From: Brucella intermedia LMG 3301 | Lineage (GTDB): Bacteria; Pseudomonadota; Alphaproteobacteria; Rhizobiales; Rhizobiaceae | DNA length: 64,000 nt | NCBI RefSeq assembly: GCF_000182645.1 | Contig: NZ_ACQA01000001.1 | Coordinates: 1,116,001 to 1,180,000, forward strand | Direction of reading: 5' to 3' | Part shown: in pieces, positions 27,509-36,197 of the stretch | Position numbering within the stretch: position 1 is the stretch's first letter | How the letters are laid out: each line of letters starts with the position of its first letter | Notes under the pieces: generated by a model | The model's database searches: none | Told to the model about the DNA's origin: nothing | What the model saw: only the letters and a program-made list of their open reading frames with translations | Translations under genes and position numbers: made by a program

Positions 27509-28281
27509 GCGAGCAACCTCTACTGAGAGTAAACAGCCTGTCGAAATACTACGGCAACCGCCGTGGCTGCGCGGATATTTCCTTCAATCTGTGGCCGGGC
27601 GAAGTGCTGGCCATCGTCGGCGAATCCGGTTCCGGCAAGACGACGCTACTGAACAGTCTGGCAACCCGTCTGGAGCCGACTTCCGGCACGGTTGAATATC
27701 GGATGCGCGACGGTGAATTCCGCGATCTCTACAAGATCGGCGAGGCGGAACGCCGCTTCCTGATGCGGACGGACTGGGGGTTCGTGCACCAGAACCCGGC
27801 AGACGGATTGCGCATGACGGTTTCGGCCGGCGCCAATGTCGGCGAGCGTCTGATGGCGGTCGGCGAACGCCATTATGGCAATATTCGCAACACGGCAACC
27901 GAATGGCTGGGACGGGTCGAAATCGCCTCCGACCGTATCGACGATCAGCCGCGCGCCTTTTCCGGCGGCATGCGCCAGCGCCTGCAGATTGCCCGCAATC
28001 TGGTGACGGCGCCGCGTCTCGTCTTCATGGACGAGCCGACCGGTGGTCTTGATGTGTCGGTGCAGGCGCGCCTTCTCGACCTTCTGCGCGGTCTTGTCAG
28101 CGATCTCGGCCTTTCGGTGATTATCGTGACGCATGATCTCGCCGTCGCCCGGCTTCTGTCCCATCGCATCATGGTCATGAAAGACGGCCATATTGTCGAG
28201 CAGGGACTGACCGACCGCGTGCTGGATGACCCGCAGGCGCCTTATACGCAGCTGCTTGTGTCGTCTATTCTGCAAGTTTAG
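27505..28281 (+). CDS. phnK: C-P lyase ABC subunit PhnK
   Basis: 258 residues from the ATG overlapping the phnJ stop (AAGGAGG upstream). ABC ATPase with Walker A GESGSGKTT, signature FSGGMRQRLQIARN and Walker B LVFMDEPTGG. PhnK docks on the PhnJ face of the core complex and is thought to open it by ATP-driven movement; it has no membrane partner. The family's HQNPADGLRM motif after the Q-loop is present. A 67-base AT-rich gap separates it from phnL. Confidence 0.95.
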   Translation: MSEQPLLRVNSLSKYYGNRRGCADISFNLWPGEVLAIVGESGSGKTTLLNSLATRLEPTSGTVEYRMRDGEFRDLYKIGEAERRFLMRTDWGFVHQNPADGLRMTVSAGANVGERLMAVGERHYGNIRNTATEWLGRVEIASDRIDDQPRAFSGGMRQRLQIARNLVTAPRLVFMDEPTGGLDVSVQARLLDLLRGLVSDLGLSVIIVTHDLAVARLLSHRIMVMKDGHIVEQGLTDRVLDDPQAPYTQLLVSSILQV

Positions 28282-28348
28282 TAAATTAAAACAGATGTTT
28301 ATTGCATGTTGTTCCTAAATTAGCCGAACTTCATGCGTGAGGTGAAAA

Positions 28349-29068
28349 ATGCCTATGTTGCAAACATCAGCCCCGCTTGCCGTCACCGGCGTTACCAAGA
28401 CCTTCGTCATGCATTTGCAGGGCGGCATCGAACTTCCGGTCGTTCGCGGCGTGAATTTCGAACTGAATGCCGGCGAATGCGCCGTGCTTGGCGGGCCTTC
28501 GGGCGCGGGCAAAAGCTCGATCCTGAAGATGGTCTATGGCAATTACGCGGTCAATGGCGGCTCGATCATGATCCGCCATGCCGACAGGTTTGTCGATCTT
28601 GCCACTGCCGATCCGCGCGAAGTGCTGGCGGTGCGCCGCGATACGATCGGCTATGTCAGCCAGTTTCTGCGCACGCTGCCGCGTGTTGCGGCAATCGACG
28701 TGGTTGCCGAACCGCTGGTCGCGCGTGGCGTCGACCGTGAGACAGCGCTCAACCGCGCCCGCGAACTTCTGGCGCAGCTCAATCTTCCGGAAAGGCTGTG
28801 GGCCTTGCCGCCTGCGACGTTCTCGGGCGGCGAACAGCAGCGCGTGAATATCGCGCGCGGCTTCATCACAGATCATCCGGTATTGCTGCTTGATGAGCCG
28901 ACAGCCTCGCTCGATGCGAAGAACCGCGCGGTCGTGGTCGACCTCATCAGGGCCAAGAAGGAGCAGGGCGTCGCCATGCTCGGCATCTTCCACGATGAAG
29001 ACGTGCGTTCGGTCGTTGCGGACCGGATCATCGACGTGACGGCTTTCTCTCCGCGGGGGCTGGCATGA
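28349..29068 (+). CDS. phnL: C-P lyase ABC subunit PhnL
   Basis: 239 residues. Walker [10 protein letters not shown], signature [14 protein letters not shown] and Walker [11 protein letters not shown]. PhnL is the second non-transport ABC ATPase; it binds PhnK on the core complex. GTGAGGTGAAAA lies before the ATG at 28349. The stop overlaps the acetyltransferase gene by four bases, so it is coupled to the following genes. Confidence 0.95.
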   Translation: MPMLQTSAPLAVTGVTKTFVMHLQGGIELPVVRGVNFELNAGECAVLGGPSGAGKSSILKMVYGNYAVNGGSIMIRHADRFVDLATADPREVLAVRRDTIGYVSQFLRTLPRVAAIDVVAEPLVARGVDRETALNRARELLAQLNLPERLWALPPATFSGGEQQRVNIARGFITDHPVLLLDEPTASLDAKNRAVVVDLIRAKKEQGVAMLGIFHDEDVRSVVADRIIDVTAFSPRGLA

Positions 29069-29721
29069 CCAAGCTCTCGGTGGAACCGCTGGTTCACGAA
29101 ACGGCCATCGTCAGCGGCTGTACGCTCGGGCGCTATACCGAGATTGGCGAGCGCAGCCGCGTTTCGGAAACCGTGCTGGGCGATTATTCCTATCTCGGCG
29201 TCGATTGCGAAATCTGGTGTGCGGAGATTGGCAGGTTTTCCAATATTGCCAGCCACGTGCGCATCAACGCTACCAACCATCCGACATGGCGTCCCACACT
29301 GCACCATTTCACCTATCGCGCCGGTGATTACTGGCCGGAAGAAAAGGACGAGACGGAGTTTTTCGAGTGGCGTCGCGGCAACGCGGTGAAGATCGGCCAC
29401 GACACATGGCTCGGCCATGGCTCGACAATCCTGCCGGGCGTGACGGTCGGCAATGGTGCGGTTGTCGGTGCCGGAGCCGTGGTGAGCAGGGACGTCGCGC
29501 CCTATACGATCGTGGGCGGCGTGCCCGCACGTCTCATTCGCGAACGCTTCGACGCTGCAACCGGCAATCGCCTTGACCGGCTGGCCTGGTGGGACTGGAG
29601 CCATGATCGTCTGCGCCAGGCGCTCGATGATTTCCGCACGCTCGATATCGAAGCCTTCCTCTCGAAATATGAAACAGCCGCCAACACAAATGCGCTGATG
29701 AAAGAGCTGTCCAATGGCTAA
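29065..29721 (+). CDS. phosphonate-cluster hexapeptide acetyltransferase
   Basis: 218 residues with the left-handed beta-helix repeats of the hexapeptide family in two blocks (about 10-55, then [19 protein letters not shown] and [12 protein letters not shown] near 110-140), ending in [14 protein letters not shown]. This family (phosphonate metabolism transferase, hexapeptide type) is found in C-P lyase clusters of alphaproteobacteria and may do the job of PhnO, acetylating aminoalkylphosphonates, though that is not proved. It overlaps phnL by four and phnM by eight bases. Confidence 0.85.
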   Translation: MTKLSVEPLVHETAIVSGCTLGRYTEIGERSRVSETVLGDYSYLGVDCEIWCAEIGRFSNIASHVRINATNHPTWRPTLHHFTYRAGDYWPEEKDETEFFEWRRGNAVKIGHDTWLGHGSTILPGVTVGNGAVVGAGAVVSRDVAPYTIVGGVPARLIRERFDAATGNRLDRLAWWDWSHDRLRQALDDFRTLDIEAFLSKYETAANTNALMKELSNG

Positions 29722-30853
29722 TGAAATCGTTCTGAAAAACGCGCGGATCGTGCTCGCCGATGAGATTGTTTCCGGTTCCATCCTGATCCGGGACGGCAAG
29801 ATCGCAGCAATCGACCACGGCAACAGCAATGGCGGCGACGACATGGATGGCGATTACGTCATCCCGGGCCTCATCGAGCTGCACACCGACCAGCTGGAAA
29901 GCCACTATGCGCCGCGTCCGAAGGTGCGCTGGAATGTCGATGCCGCCGTGCAGGCACACGATGCGCAGGTCGCGGCCTCCGGCATCACCACGGTATTCGA
30001 CGCGATGCGCGTCGGCTCCGACTATGACCGCGATTTCGTCGGCAAGGATATGCGCATGCTTGCCGACGCGATTGAAAGCGGCGTGCGCGAAAATCGCCTG
30101 CGCGCAGATCACTTCCTGCATCTGCGCTGCGAAGTCTCCTCTGCCGATTGCCTCGAAACATTCGAGCTTTTCGCGGATGATGACCGCGTAAAACTCGCAT
30201 CCTTGATGGATCACGCACCGGGACAGCGGCAATTCGTTGATCTTGAGACCTATCGCACCTATTACATGCGCAAGATGAAGCTCACGGATGAGGAGTTCCG
30301 GGTGCATTGTGAAAAGCGTATGGCGGATTCGGACGCCTATTCGGCCAGACACCGCCGCTCCATCGCCGAACTGGCGGCAACGCGTGGCATCGTTCTGGCC
30401 AGCCATGACGATGCAACCAGTGCGCATGTCGATGAATCGCTCGACCATGGCGTGCGGATCGCCGAATTCCCGACCACGATGGAAGCCGCCAATGCTTCAA
30501 AGGGCGCTGGCCTTTCCATCCTGATGGGCGCGCCGAATATCGTTCGCGGGGGCTCGCATTCCGGCAACATCGCCGCGCGCGATCTGGTGGACAATGGCAG
30601 CCTGGATATCCTGTCGTCGGATTATATCCCGTTCAGCCTCATTCAGTCGGCATTCGGTCTGGCTTCCGGCGAACGCCCGATTGCGTTGCCGGATGCGATC
30701 CGGCTTGTGACCAAGAATCCTGCCGACGCGATGGCGATGGATGATCGCGGTGAGATTGCCATCGGCAAGCGCGCCGATCTGGTCCGTGTCCGTCCGAAGG
30801 GCGCAATCCCGGTTGTCCGCACCGTCTGGCGCGAAGGCGAACGGGTGCTCTGA
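29714..30853 (+). CDS. phnM: ribose-triphosphonate diphosphatase PhnM
   Basis: 379 residues, amidohydrolase superfamily. The metal site begins with [17 protein letters not shown] (about 55-70); later ligands lie in [12 protein letters not shown] and [12 protein letters not shown]. PhnM removes pyrophosphate from the alpha-D-ribose-1-phosphonate-5-triphosphate made by PhnGHI, giving the PhnJ substrate. It is full length. The stop shares a base with the phnN start (TGATG). Confidence 0.95.
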   Translation: MANEIVLKNARIVLADEIVSGSILIRDGKIAAIDHGNSNGGDDMDGDYVIPGLIELHTDQLESHYAPRPKVRWNVDAAVQAHDAQVAASGITTVFDAMRVGSDYDRDFVGKDMRMLADAIESGVRENRLRADHFLHLRCEVSSADCLETFELFADDDRVKLASLMDHAPGQRQFVDLETYRTYYMRKMKLTDEEFRVHCEKRMADSDAYSARHRRSIAELAATRGIVLASHDDATSAHVDESLDHGVRIAEFPTTMEAANASKGAGLSILMGAPNIVRGGSHSGNIAARDLVDNGSLDILSSDYIPFSLIQSAFGLASGERPIALPDAIRLVTKNPADAMAMDDRGEIAIGKRADLVRVRPKGAIPVVRTVWREGERVL

Positions 30854-31437
30854 TGCAGATGCAATCCAACAGGCCGAAAGGCTGTTTCGTCGCCGTTGTC
30901 GGCCCCAGCGGGGCCGGCAAGGATACGATCATGGATGCGGCGCGTGTGGCTCTGGCGGGCGACACGCGTTTTCACTTTGTGCGTCGGATCATCACCCGCC
31001 CGCAAATGCCGGGAACGGAAGATCACGACAGTCTGGATGAAGCAGCATTTGCAAAATCGGCGGGCGAGGGTGCTTTCTCCCTGCACTGGCAGGCGCATGG
31101 CCTGAGCTACGGATTGCCGAAAACGCTGGAGGATGAAATCGCCGACGGAACTGTGGTGATCGCCAATGTTTCACGCCGGGTTCTGGGCGATGTTCGCAGG
31201 CTCTACCCGTCGCGCTCGGTGGTCGTAATTACGGCCCGGCCGGAAGTTCTGGCCGAGCGGCTCGCATCGCGCGGCCGCGAAAGCCGGGAGGAAATCGTCG
31301 CGCGGCTAGCACGTGAAGTCAGCTTCGATGACGCTGCGGGCGATGTTGTCACAATAGACAATTCTGGCGAAGTCGGTCTGTCCACAAAAGCCTTCCTGCG
31401 TCACCTGGAGGAAATCAGCGTCAAAACAGTCGCTTAG
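30853..31437 (+). CDS. phnN: ribose 1,5-bisphosphokinase PhnN
   Basis: 194 residues, guanylate-kinase-like fold. Walker A is GPSGAGKDT (about 17-25) and the substrate-binding segment RRIITRPQMPGTEDHDSLDE follows at 45-65. PhnN phosphorylates ribose 1,5-bisphosphate to PRPP, the last step that returns the C-P lyase sugar product to metabolism. It is the last gene of the phnG-N run; phnC follows after 102 bases with its own PHO box. Confidence 0.95.
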   Translation: MQMQSNRPKGCFVAVVGPSGAGKDTIMDAARVALAGDTRFHFVRRIITRPQMPGTEDHDSLDEAAFAKSAGEGAFSLHWQAHGLSYGLPKTLEDEIADGTVVIANVSRRVLGDVRRLYPSRSVVVITARPEVLAERLASRGRESREEIVARLAREVSFDDAAGDVVTIDNSGEVGLSTKAFLRHLEEISVKTVA

Positions 31438-31472
31438 ATAGATTTCTTGTAGCAATATCTAAATTTACACAA

Positions 31473-31501
31473 ACGTCATGGGGCTTTCATTGCAGTGTCA
31501 T
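31473..31501 (+). promoter_or_regulatory. triple PHO box upstream of phnC
   Basis: Three direct repeats ACGTCAT (31473-31479), CTTTCAT (31484-31490) and GTGTCAT (31495-31501) stand at exact 11-bp steps, the spacing of PhoB subunits. They lie 38 bases before the phnC start and imply a second phosphate-controlled promoter. Confidence 0.75.
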
Positions 31502-31539
31502 GGAAGCCATTCAGAGTAAGCATGAATGGAGACGAATTC

Positions 31540-32370
31540 ATGCTTCAACTGAAAAACATAACGCGCCGCTATAATGACAAGGTGGCGGTTTCGGGTGTGG
31601 ACCTCGAAATCGAGCCGGGCACGTTTGTGGGAATTATCGGGCGCTCGGGCGCAGGCAAGTCGACGCTTCTGCGCATGATCAATCGCCTTGTCGAGCCTTC
31701 AGAGGGAACCATTCACTGGGATGGCCGCGATGTTACCGGGCTGAAGGGCGCGGGCCTGCGGGACTGGCGCGCGCAATGCGCGATGATTTTCCAGCATTTC
31801 AATCTGGTTGACCGTCTGGATGTTCTGACCAACGTCCTGATGGGCCGTCTGAACTATGTTTCGACGCCGAAATCGCTCCTGCGTATCTGGAGCGATGAGG
31901 AGCGCCTGATCGCGCTTTCAGCTTTGCAGCAGTTCGACATTGCGCATCTTGCAGCGCATCGCGCGGACGAGCTTTCGGGTGGCCAGCAGCAGCGCGTGGC
32001 GATTGCCCGCGCGCTCGTGCAGCAGCCGCGCATCATCCTCGCCGACGAGCCGATTGCATCGCTCGATCCGCGCAACACGCGCAGCGTCATGGACGCTCTG
32101 CGTCGCATCAATCGCGAATACGGCATCACGGTTCTCTGCAATCTGCACTCGCTCGATATTGCGCGCAGCTATTGCGACCGTCTCGTCGGCATGTCCGCCG
32201 GCAAGATCGTATTCCGCGGCACACCGTCGATGCTGACAGATATGGCATCACGCGACCTTTACGGCATGGAAGCCGCTGACGTCATCGATGCCGATGAGCA
32301 GTTGGACGCACCGATGCCGATGCCAGTTCCGCAGTCGGCTGAAGCCGTTCTGCGCCAGCTTTCCGCCTGA
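31540..32370 (+). CDS. phnC: phosphonate ABC transporter ATP-binding protein PhnC
   Basis: 276 residues from the ATG at 31540 (GGAG eight bases upstream). Earlier in-frame starts at 31495 and 31522 would overlap the PHO box or lack a ribosome site. Walker [10 protein letters not shown], signature [14 protein letters not shown] and Walker [11 protein letters not shown]. PhnC energises phosphonate import with PhnD and PhnE. The C-terminal 30 residues (from about 245) are acidic and proline-rich, slightly longer than in E. coli. Confidence 0.95.
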   Translation: MLQLKNITRRYNDKVAVSGVDLEIEPGTFVGIIGRSGAGKSTLLRMINRLVEPSEGTIHWDGRDVTGLKGAGLRDWRAQCAMIFQHFNLVDRLDVLTNVLMGRLNYVSTPKSLLRIWSDEERLIALSALQQFDIAHLAAHRADELSGGQQQRVAIARALVQQPRIILADEPIASLDPRNTRSVMDALRRINREYGITVLCNLHSLDIARSYCDRLVGMSAGKIVFRGTPSMLTDMASRDLYGMEAADVIDADEQLDAPMPMPVPQSAEAVLRQLSA

Positions 32371-32426
32371 GCGCACAAAGCTCCGGAAAAAACACGCTCC
32401 AAACTCAGGATTAACAGGAGATACCC

Positions 32427-33353
32427 ATGCTTAACCGTAGAACCTTTCTGGCGGCTGTTGCGCTCACCGCTACGATGACCTTCAATGCCCAGGCTGCTGA
32501 CTGGAGCAAGGACTATCCGGAAATCGTTCTGGGCGTAATCCCGGCGGAAAACGCCTCGACCACTTCCGACCGTTATGCGCCTCTGGCTGCCTATCTCGGC
32601 AAGGAACTCGGCACCAAGGTAACGCTGCGCGTCGCCAACGACTATGCAGCCGTTATCGAAGGCCAGCGCGCCGGAAACATCCAGATCGCATTCTATGGCC
32701 CGGCTTCCTACGCCCGCGCCGTCATGACCGGCGTTGAAACCACGCCGCTCGTCAACCAGCGTCACGACACCGGCGTCAACGGCTATTATTCGGTCGTTTA
32801 TGTTCGCGCCGACAGCCCGTACCAGAAGATGGACGACCTGAAGGGCAAAACCATTGCTCTCGTCGATCCGAACTCGACCTCGGGCAACAACGCACCGCGC
32901 TTCTTCCTCAACCGCGAAGGCTATAGCGTAGACACGTTCTTCGGTAAGAACTTCTTCGCCGGCAGCCACGAAAACGCAGTTCTCGCTCTGGCGCAGGGCA
33001 CCGCCGATGCCGCTGCCAACTCCTGGAACTCGGAAAACGATTCCAACCTGACCCGCATGGTCAGCCGCGGCGTTCTGAAGGATGCCAACGGCAAGGAACT
33101 GACGAAGGACGACTTCCGCATCATCTTCAAGTCGGACTTCCTTCCTGAAGGCCCGTTCGCCGTTCTCAGCACCCTGCCGGATCAGCTGAAGGCCGATATC
33201 AAGCAGGCTTTCCTCGACATGCGGAAGAAGGACAAGGCTGGCTTTGACGCTCTTTCCGATGGCAAGGATCAGGAATTCGTAGCCACCGAAGCCAAGGACT
33301 ATGAGCCGATCATCGAAATGCTCAAGTTCAACGACAAGGCTCGCAAGTCCTGA
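32427..33353 (+). CDS. phnD: phosphonate-binding periplasmic protein PhnD
   Basis: 308 residues with a Tat/Sec-like signal peptide (MLNRRTFLAAVALTATMTF, cleavage near AQA-ADW). The mature protein is of the PhnD/PtxB family: VIPAENASTTSDRYAPLAAYL and IAFYGPASYARAV are the phosphonate-pocket segments. It captures phosphonates in the periplasm for PhnCE. AACAGGAG precedes the start. A strong terminator follows before phnE, so phnD mRNA should exceed that of the permeases. Confidence 0.95.
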   Translation: MLNRRTFLAAVALTATMTFNAQAADWSKDYPEIVLGVIPAENASTTSDRYAPLAAYLGKELGTKVTLRVANDYAAVIEGQRAGNIQIAFYGPASYARAVMTGVETTPLVNQRHDTGVNGYYSVVYVRADSPYQKMDDLKGKTIALVDPNSTSGNNAPRFFLNREGYSVDTFFGKNFFAGSHENAVLALAQGTADAAANSWNSENDSNLTRMVSRGVLKDANGKELTKDDFRIIFKSDFLPEGPFAVLSTLPDQLKADIKQAFLDMRKKDKAGFDALSDGKDQEFVATEAKDYEPIIEMLKFNDKARKS

Positions 33354-33370
33354 TCCGTGAGAAATTGAAG

Positions 33371-33404
33371 TGCCCGGAACGCAACCCGTTCCGGGCATTT
33401 TTTT
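33371..33404 (+). terminator. terminator or attenuator between phnD and phnE
   Basis: TGCCCGGAACG (33371-33381) pairs perfectly with CGTTCCGGGCA (33387-33397), followed by seven T. An 11-bp stem with T run inside the phnCDEE unit should reduce transcription of the permease genes. Confidence 0.85.
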
Positions 33405-33457
33405 AGGGCATGATTCCGAAAGGTTCTCGGGATCAGGCTTGATCAAAGGAATTTCGC

Positions 33458-34330
33458 ATGACGGTATCCTCACTCGACGGCAGTGGAGCAAAAAGCCTGC
33501 TCGCCGATTACCGCAGGGAAGTCGGCAAACGGCGGCTCTATGGTATCGCGCTTCTCCTTGCGCTTGTCCTTGTCGCCATTGCCGCCTCCGTCGTTGCCGA
33601 TGTTCGGCCCGGCACCCTGGTCGAAAATCTTTTTCGCTTCACAAGCTATCTCGGCCGCATTCTGCCGGATCTGACCATCGCCAATTTCTGGGGCGACCTC
33701 GCTGCCTGGTACTGGAACCTCGGCGGCTGGCTCAAGATGCTGTTCGAGACGCTGCTGATCGCCTATCTGGCGACATTGATCGGGGCGGTCGTCGCTTTCG
33801 CTGCATCCTTCGCAGCCTCATCCAACATGGCCCCCAATTCCACGGTTCGATTCATCGTCCGTCGCGGGCTGGAATTGTTGCGCACTGTTCCGGAAATCGT
33901 CTTCGCGCTGCTTTTCGTCATCGCCTTCGGCCTTGGGCCGATGGCCGGTGTACTGGCGCTGATGCTGCACACCACAGGCGCGCTGGGCAAGCTGTTTTCC
34001 GAAGTCGTCGAGAATATCGACATGCGCCCGGTGGAAGGCATTCGCGCATCCGGCGGTTCCGGCCTGCAGGTCATCCGCTTTGCCGTATTGCCGCAAGTGG
34101 CCGCGAATTTTGCTTCCTATGGCCTGCTGCGCTTTGAAATCAACGTGCGCGGCGCTTCCGTCATGGGTTTTGTGGGGGCAGGCGGTATCGGGCAGGAACT
34201 GCTCACCTCAATCCGCCAGTTCTATTACAGCGATGTCAGCGCCATCCTGCTTCTGATCATCGTGACGATCTTCGTGATCGATCTTGTTACGCAGCGGGTT
34301 CGCCACGCGCTTCTTGGCCGTATTGGCTAG
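33458..34330 (+). CDS. phnE: phosphonate ABC transporter permease PhnE (first copy)
   Basis: 290 residues, BPD_transp_1 family with an N-terminal helix (about 27-50) and five further segments. The EAA loop that contacts PhnC is VENIDMRPVEGIRASGG followed by GLQVIRFAVLPQ. It forms the inner-membrane channel, probably as a heterodimer with the second PhnE. Its TAG stop (34328-34330) is the first part of a 108-bp dispersed repeat that separates it from the next gene. Confidence 0.93.
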   Translation: MTVSSLDGSGAKSLLADYRREVGKRRLYGIALLLALVLVAIAASVVADVRPGTLVENLFRFTSYLGRILPDLTIANFWGDLAAWYWNLGGWLKMLFETLLIAYLATLIGAVVAFAASFAASSNMAPNSTVRFIVRRGLELLRTVPEIVFALLFVIAFGLGPMAGVLALMLHTTGALGKLFSEVVENIDMRPVEGIRASGGSGLQVIRFAVLPQVAANFASYGLLRFEINVRGASVMGFVGAGGIGQELLTSIRQFYYSDVSAILLLIIVTIFVIDLVTQRVRHALLGRIG

Positions 34331-34434
34331 AGCATGTCTCCCGAAAGCGGGAACCGGTTTCGGGTCAAAGACATGCGATAAAACAAACAGATAGAGCATT
34401 TCCAATGATTCAATCAAAACAGGAAAAGCTCTAG
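34327..34434 (+). repeat. 108-bp dispersed palindromic repeat, family A, copy 1
   Basis: Runs from CTAGAGCATGTCTCCCGAAA to GGAAAAGCTCTAG and is nearly the reverse complement of 55605-55712 (roughly 85 percent of bases by eye). Ends are inverted (CTAGAGC/GCTCTAG) and internal arms (CCCGAAA...TTTCGGG, ATGTC...GACAT, GAGCATTTCC...GGAAAAGCTC) allow two long hairpins. It lies between the two phnE genes. Confidence 0.9.
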
Positions 34435-34448
34435 ACTGGGAGATTATC

Positions 34449-35321
34449 ATGACTGATGTAGCACAAAGTCTCTCCCGTGAGGCACACGCGCACGAAAAGG
34501 AACTGAGGGCCGAATATGCCGATCTGTTCGGCAATGGGCGCACATGGCGCAATTTGGCGATCTTGACCGTAGCCCTTATCGCCTCGGTCTGGTTTGCCTT
34601 TTACTGGCTCGATTTTTCGCTGCTGCGCATTCTGAACGGCCTTGGTCGCCTCGGCGATTTTGCACTGATGATGATGCCGCCGTCCTCCGGCGGGCGTTTC
34701 AGCCTTTACCTGTGGTCGATGATGGAAACGCTGGCGATTGCCTATCTCGGCACATTGCTGGCCGCGATCCTTGCCTTTCCGTTCGGCTTTCTGGCGGCGA
34801 AGAACATCATTCCCAATGTGTTCCTGCATTTCGGCATTCGCCGCTTCCTCGACACCATTCGCGGCGTCGACACGCTTATCTGGGCGCTGATCTGGGTGTC
34901 GGTCGTGGGGCTTGGACCGTTCGCCGGTATTCTTGCGATTGCCTGCTCGGACTTCGGTGCTTTCGGCAAGCTGTTCTCCGAAGCCATTGAAGGCGCAGAC
35001 AAGAAGCCCGTCGAAGGCGTCGTCTCGTCTGGCGGCGGCAGGCTGCACGGCTATCGCTTCGGCGTGTTGCCGCAGGTTCTGCCGCTCATCGGCAGTCAGG
35101 TGCTTTACTTTTTCGAGTCAAACACGCGTTCGGCGACAATCATCGGCATTGTCGGGGCAGGCGGCATCGGCGCGCATCTGGCCGAACAGATCAAGGTTTT
35201 GAACCTTCAGGACGTTTCCTTCCTGATCATCATGATCCTGATCGCTGTTGCCCTCATCGACTGGTTCTCGTCGAAGCTCCGTCACGCCATGATCGGCAAG
35301 AAGGCGCAGAAATCGGCTTAA
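34449..35321 (+). CDS. phnE: phosphonate ABC transporter permease PhnE (second copy)
   Basis: 290 residues, related to but clearly different from the first PhnE. The EAA loop is IEGADKKPVEGVVSSGG followed by LHGYRFGVLPQ. Six hydrophobic segments are seen, the first at about 38-58. Tandem PhnE genes of this kind are common in alphaproteobacterial phn clusters. Its end overlaps the convergent marC gene by four bases; no terminator separates them. Confidence 0.93.
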   Translation: MTDVAQSLSREAHAHEKELRAEYADLFGNGRTWRNLAILTVALIASVWFAFYWLDFSLLRILNGLGRLGDFALMMMPPSSGGRFSLYLWSMMETLAIAYLGTLLAAILAFPFGFLAAKNIIPNVFLHFGIRRFLDTIRGVDTLIWALIWVSVVGLGPFAGILAIACSDFGAFGKLFSEAIEGADKKPVEGVVSSGGGRLHGYRFGVLPQVLPLIGSQVLYFFESNTRSATIIGIVGAGGIGAHLAEQIKVLNLQDVSFLIIMILIAVALIDWFSSKLRHAMIGKKAQKSA

Positions 35322-35947
35322 CCACTGATAAGTGTCTTGATGCCGTCAGCCACGAACTGAACGGCAAGCGCTGCCAGAATGACGCCGAGAAGGCGAGTGA
35401 GGATGGAACGGCCGGTTTCGCCAAGAAACCGGTCGACGCGCTCTGCCAGCAGCAGCACGAGATAGGTGATGAACAGGCAGATGAAGATGACGCCGAGAAG
35501 GGCCGCTTTCGGCCCCACGCCTTCAAAGGAATTTGACGTCAGCACGATAGCCGAGATCGCACCCGGACCCGCAATCAGCGGAATGGCGAGCGGGAAGGCG
35601 GCGATATTGCGGATGTGATCCTTGGTGATCGCAACCTCGGCGCTCTTTTCCTTGCGCTCCGTCCGCTTCTCGAAAATCATTTCAAAGGCGATCCAGAAGA
35701 GGAGCAGGCCACCCGCGACGCGGAACGCGCCGATGGTGATGCCGAACATGCCGAGTATCTGCGCGCCCGCAATGGCAAACAGCGCCATCACGATAAAACC
35801 GATGATGGAGGCGCGAAGGGCGACCTGTCCGCGATGATGGCGCTCCATGCCCGGCGTCAGCGCCAGGAACAACGGCGCCAGCCCGGGCGGATCGATTGTA
35901 ACAAGCAGGGTGACGAAGGCGCTGAAAACCGTATCGTAGAACCCCAT
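35318..35947 (-). CDS. marC: MarC-family integral membrane protein
   Basis: 209 residues with six hydrophobic segments (about 7-27, 44-70, 72-90, 113-135, 144-165, 185-205). The family signature IDPPGLAPLFLALTPG (18-33) and NIAAFPLAIPLIAGPGAIS (about 113-131) are present. MarC proteins were once linked to antibiotic resistance, but that role was withdrawn and function is unknown. The gene converges with phnE and is divergent from gyrA across 250 bases. Confidence 0.9.
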   Translation of the reverse strand: MGFYDTVFSAFVTLLVTIDPPGLAPLFLALTPGMERHHRGQVALRASIIGFIVMALFAIAGAQILGMFGITIGAFRVAGGLLLFWIAFEMIFEKRTERKEKSAEVAITKDHIRNIAAFPLAIPLIAGPGAISAIVLTSNSFEGVGPKAALLGVIFICLFITYLVLLLAERVDRFLGETGRSILTRLLGVILAALAVQFVADGIKTLISG

Positions 35948-36197
35948 ACTGCACGCGCCCTTCCTGTTGGCATGTTATGCTCGATCGGATACATGGATTG
36001 TAGACGATCACGAGCACATGGTCGATGCAAAGCGCGAGGTCGGGCAACACCGTTGCTCAATCTTTATGTGAATATCTTTTAAGTCATTGAATTGACGTGC
36101 GGAAATAGCCCGCCGAAAAGGTCGTGAAATTGGCGTTTTTTGCTGGTTTCCGTTATAAAGTGACTTTATCGATTCTGTTGAGAAAGAAATCTGAATA

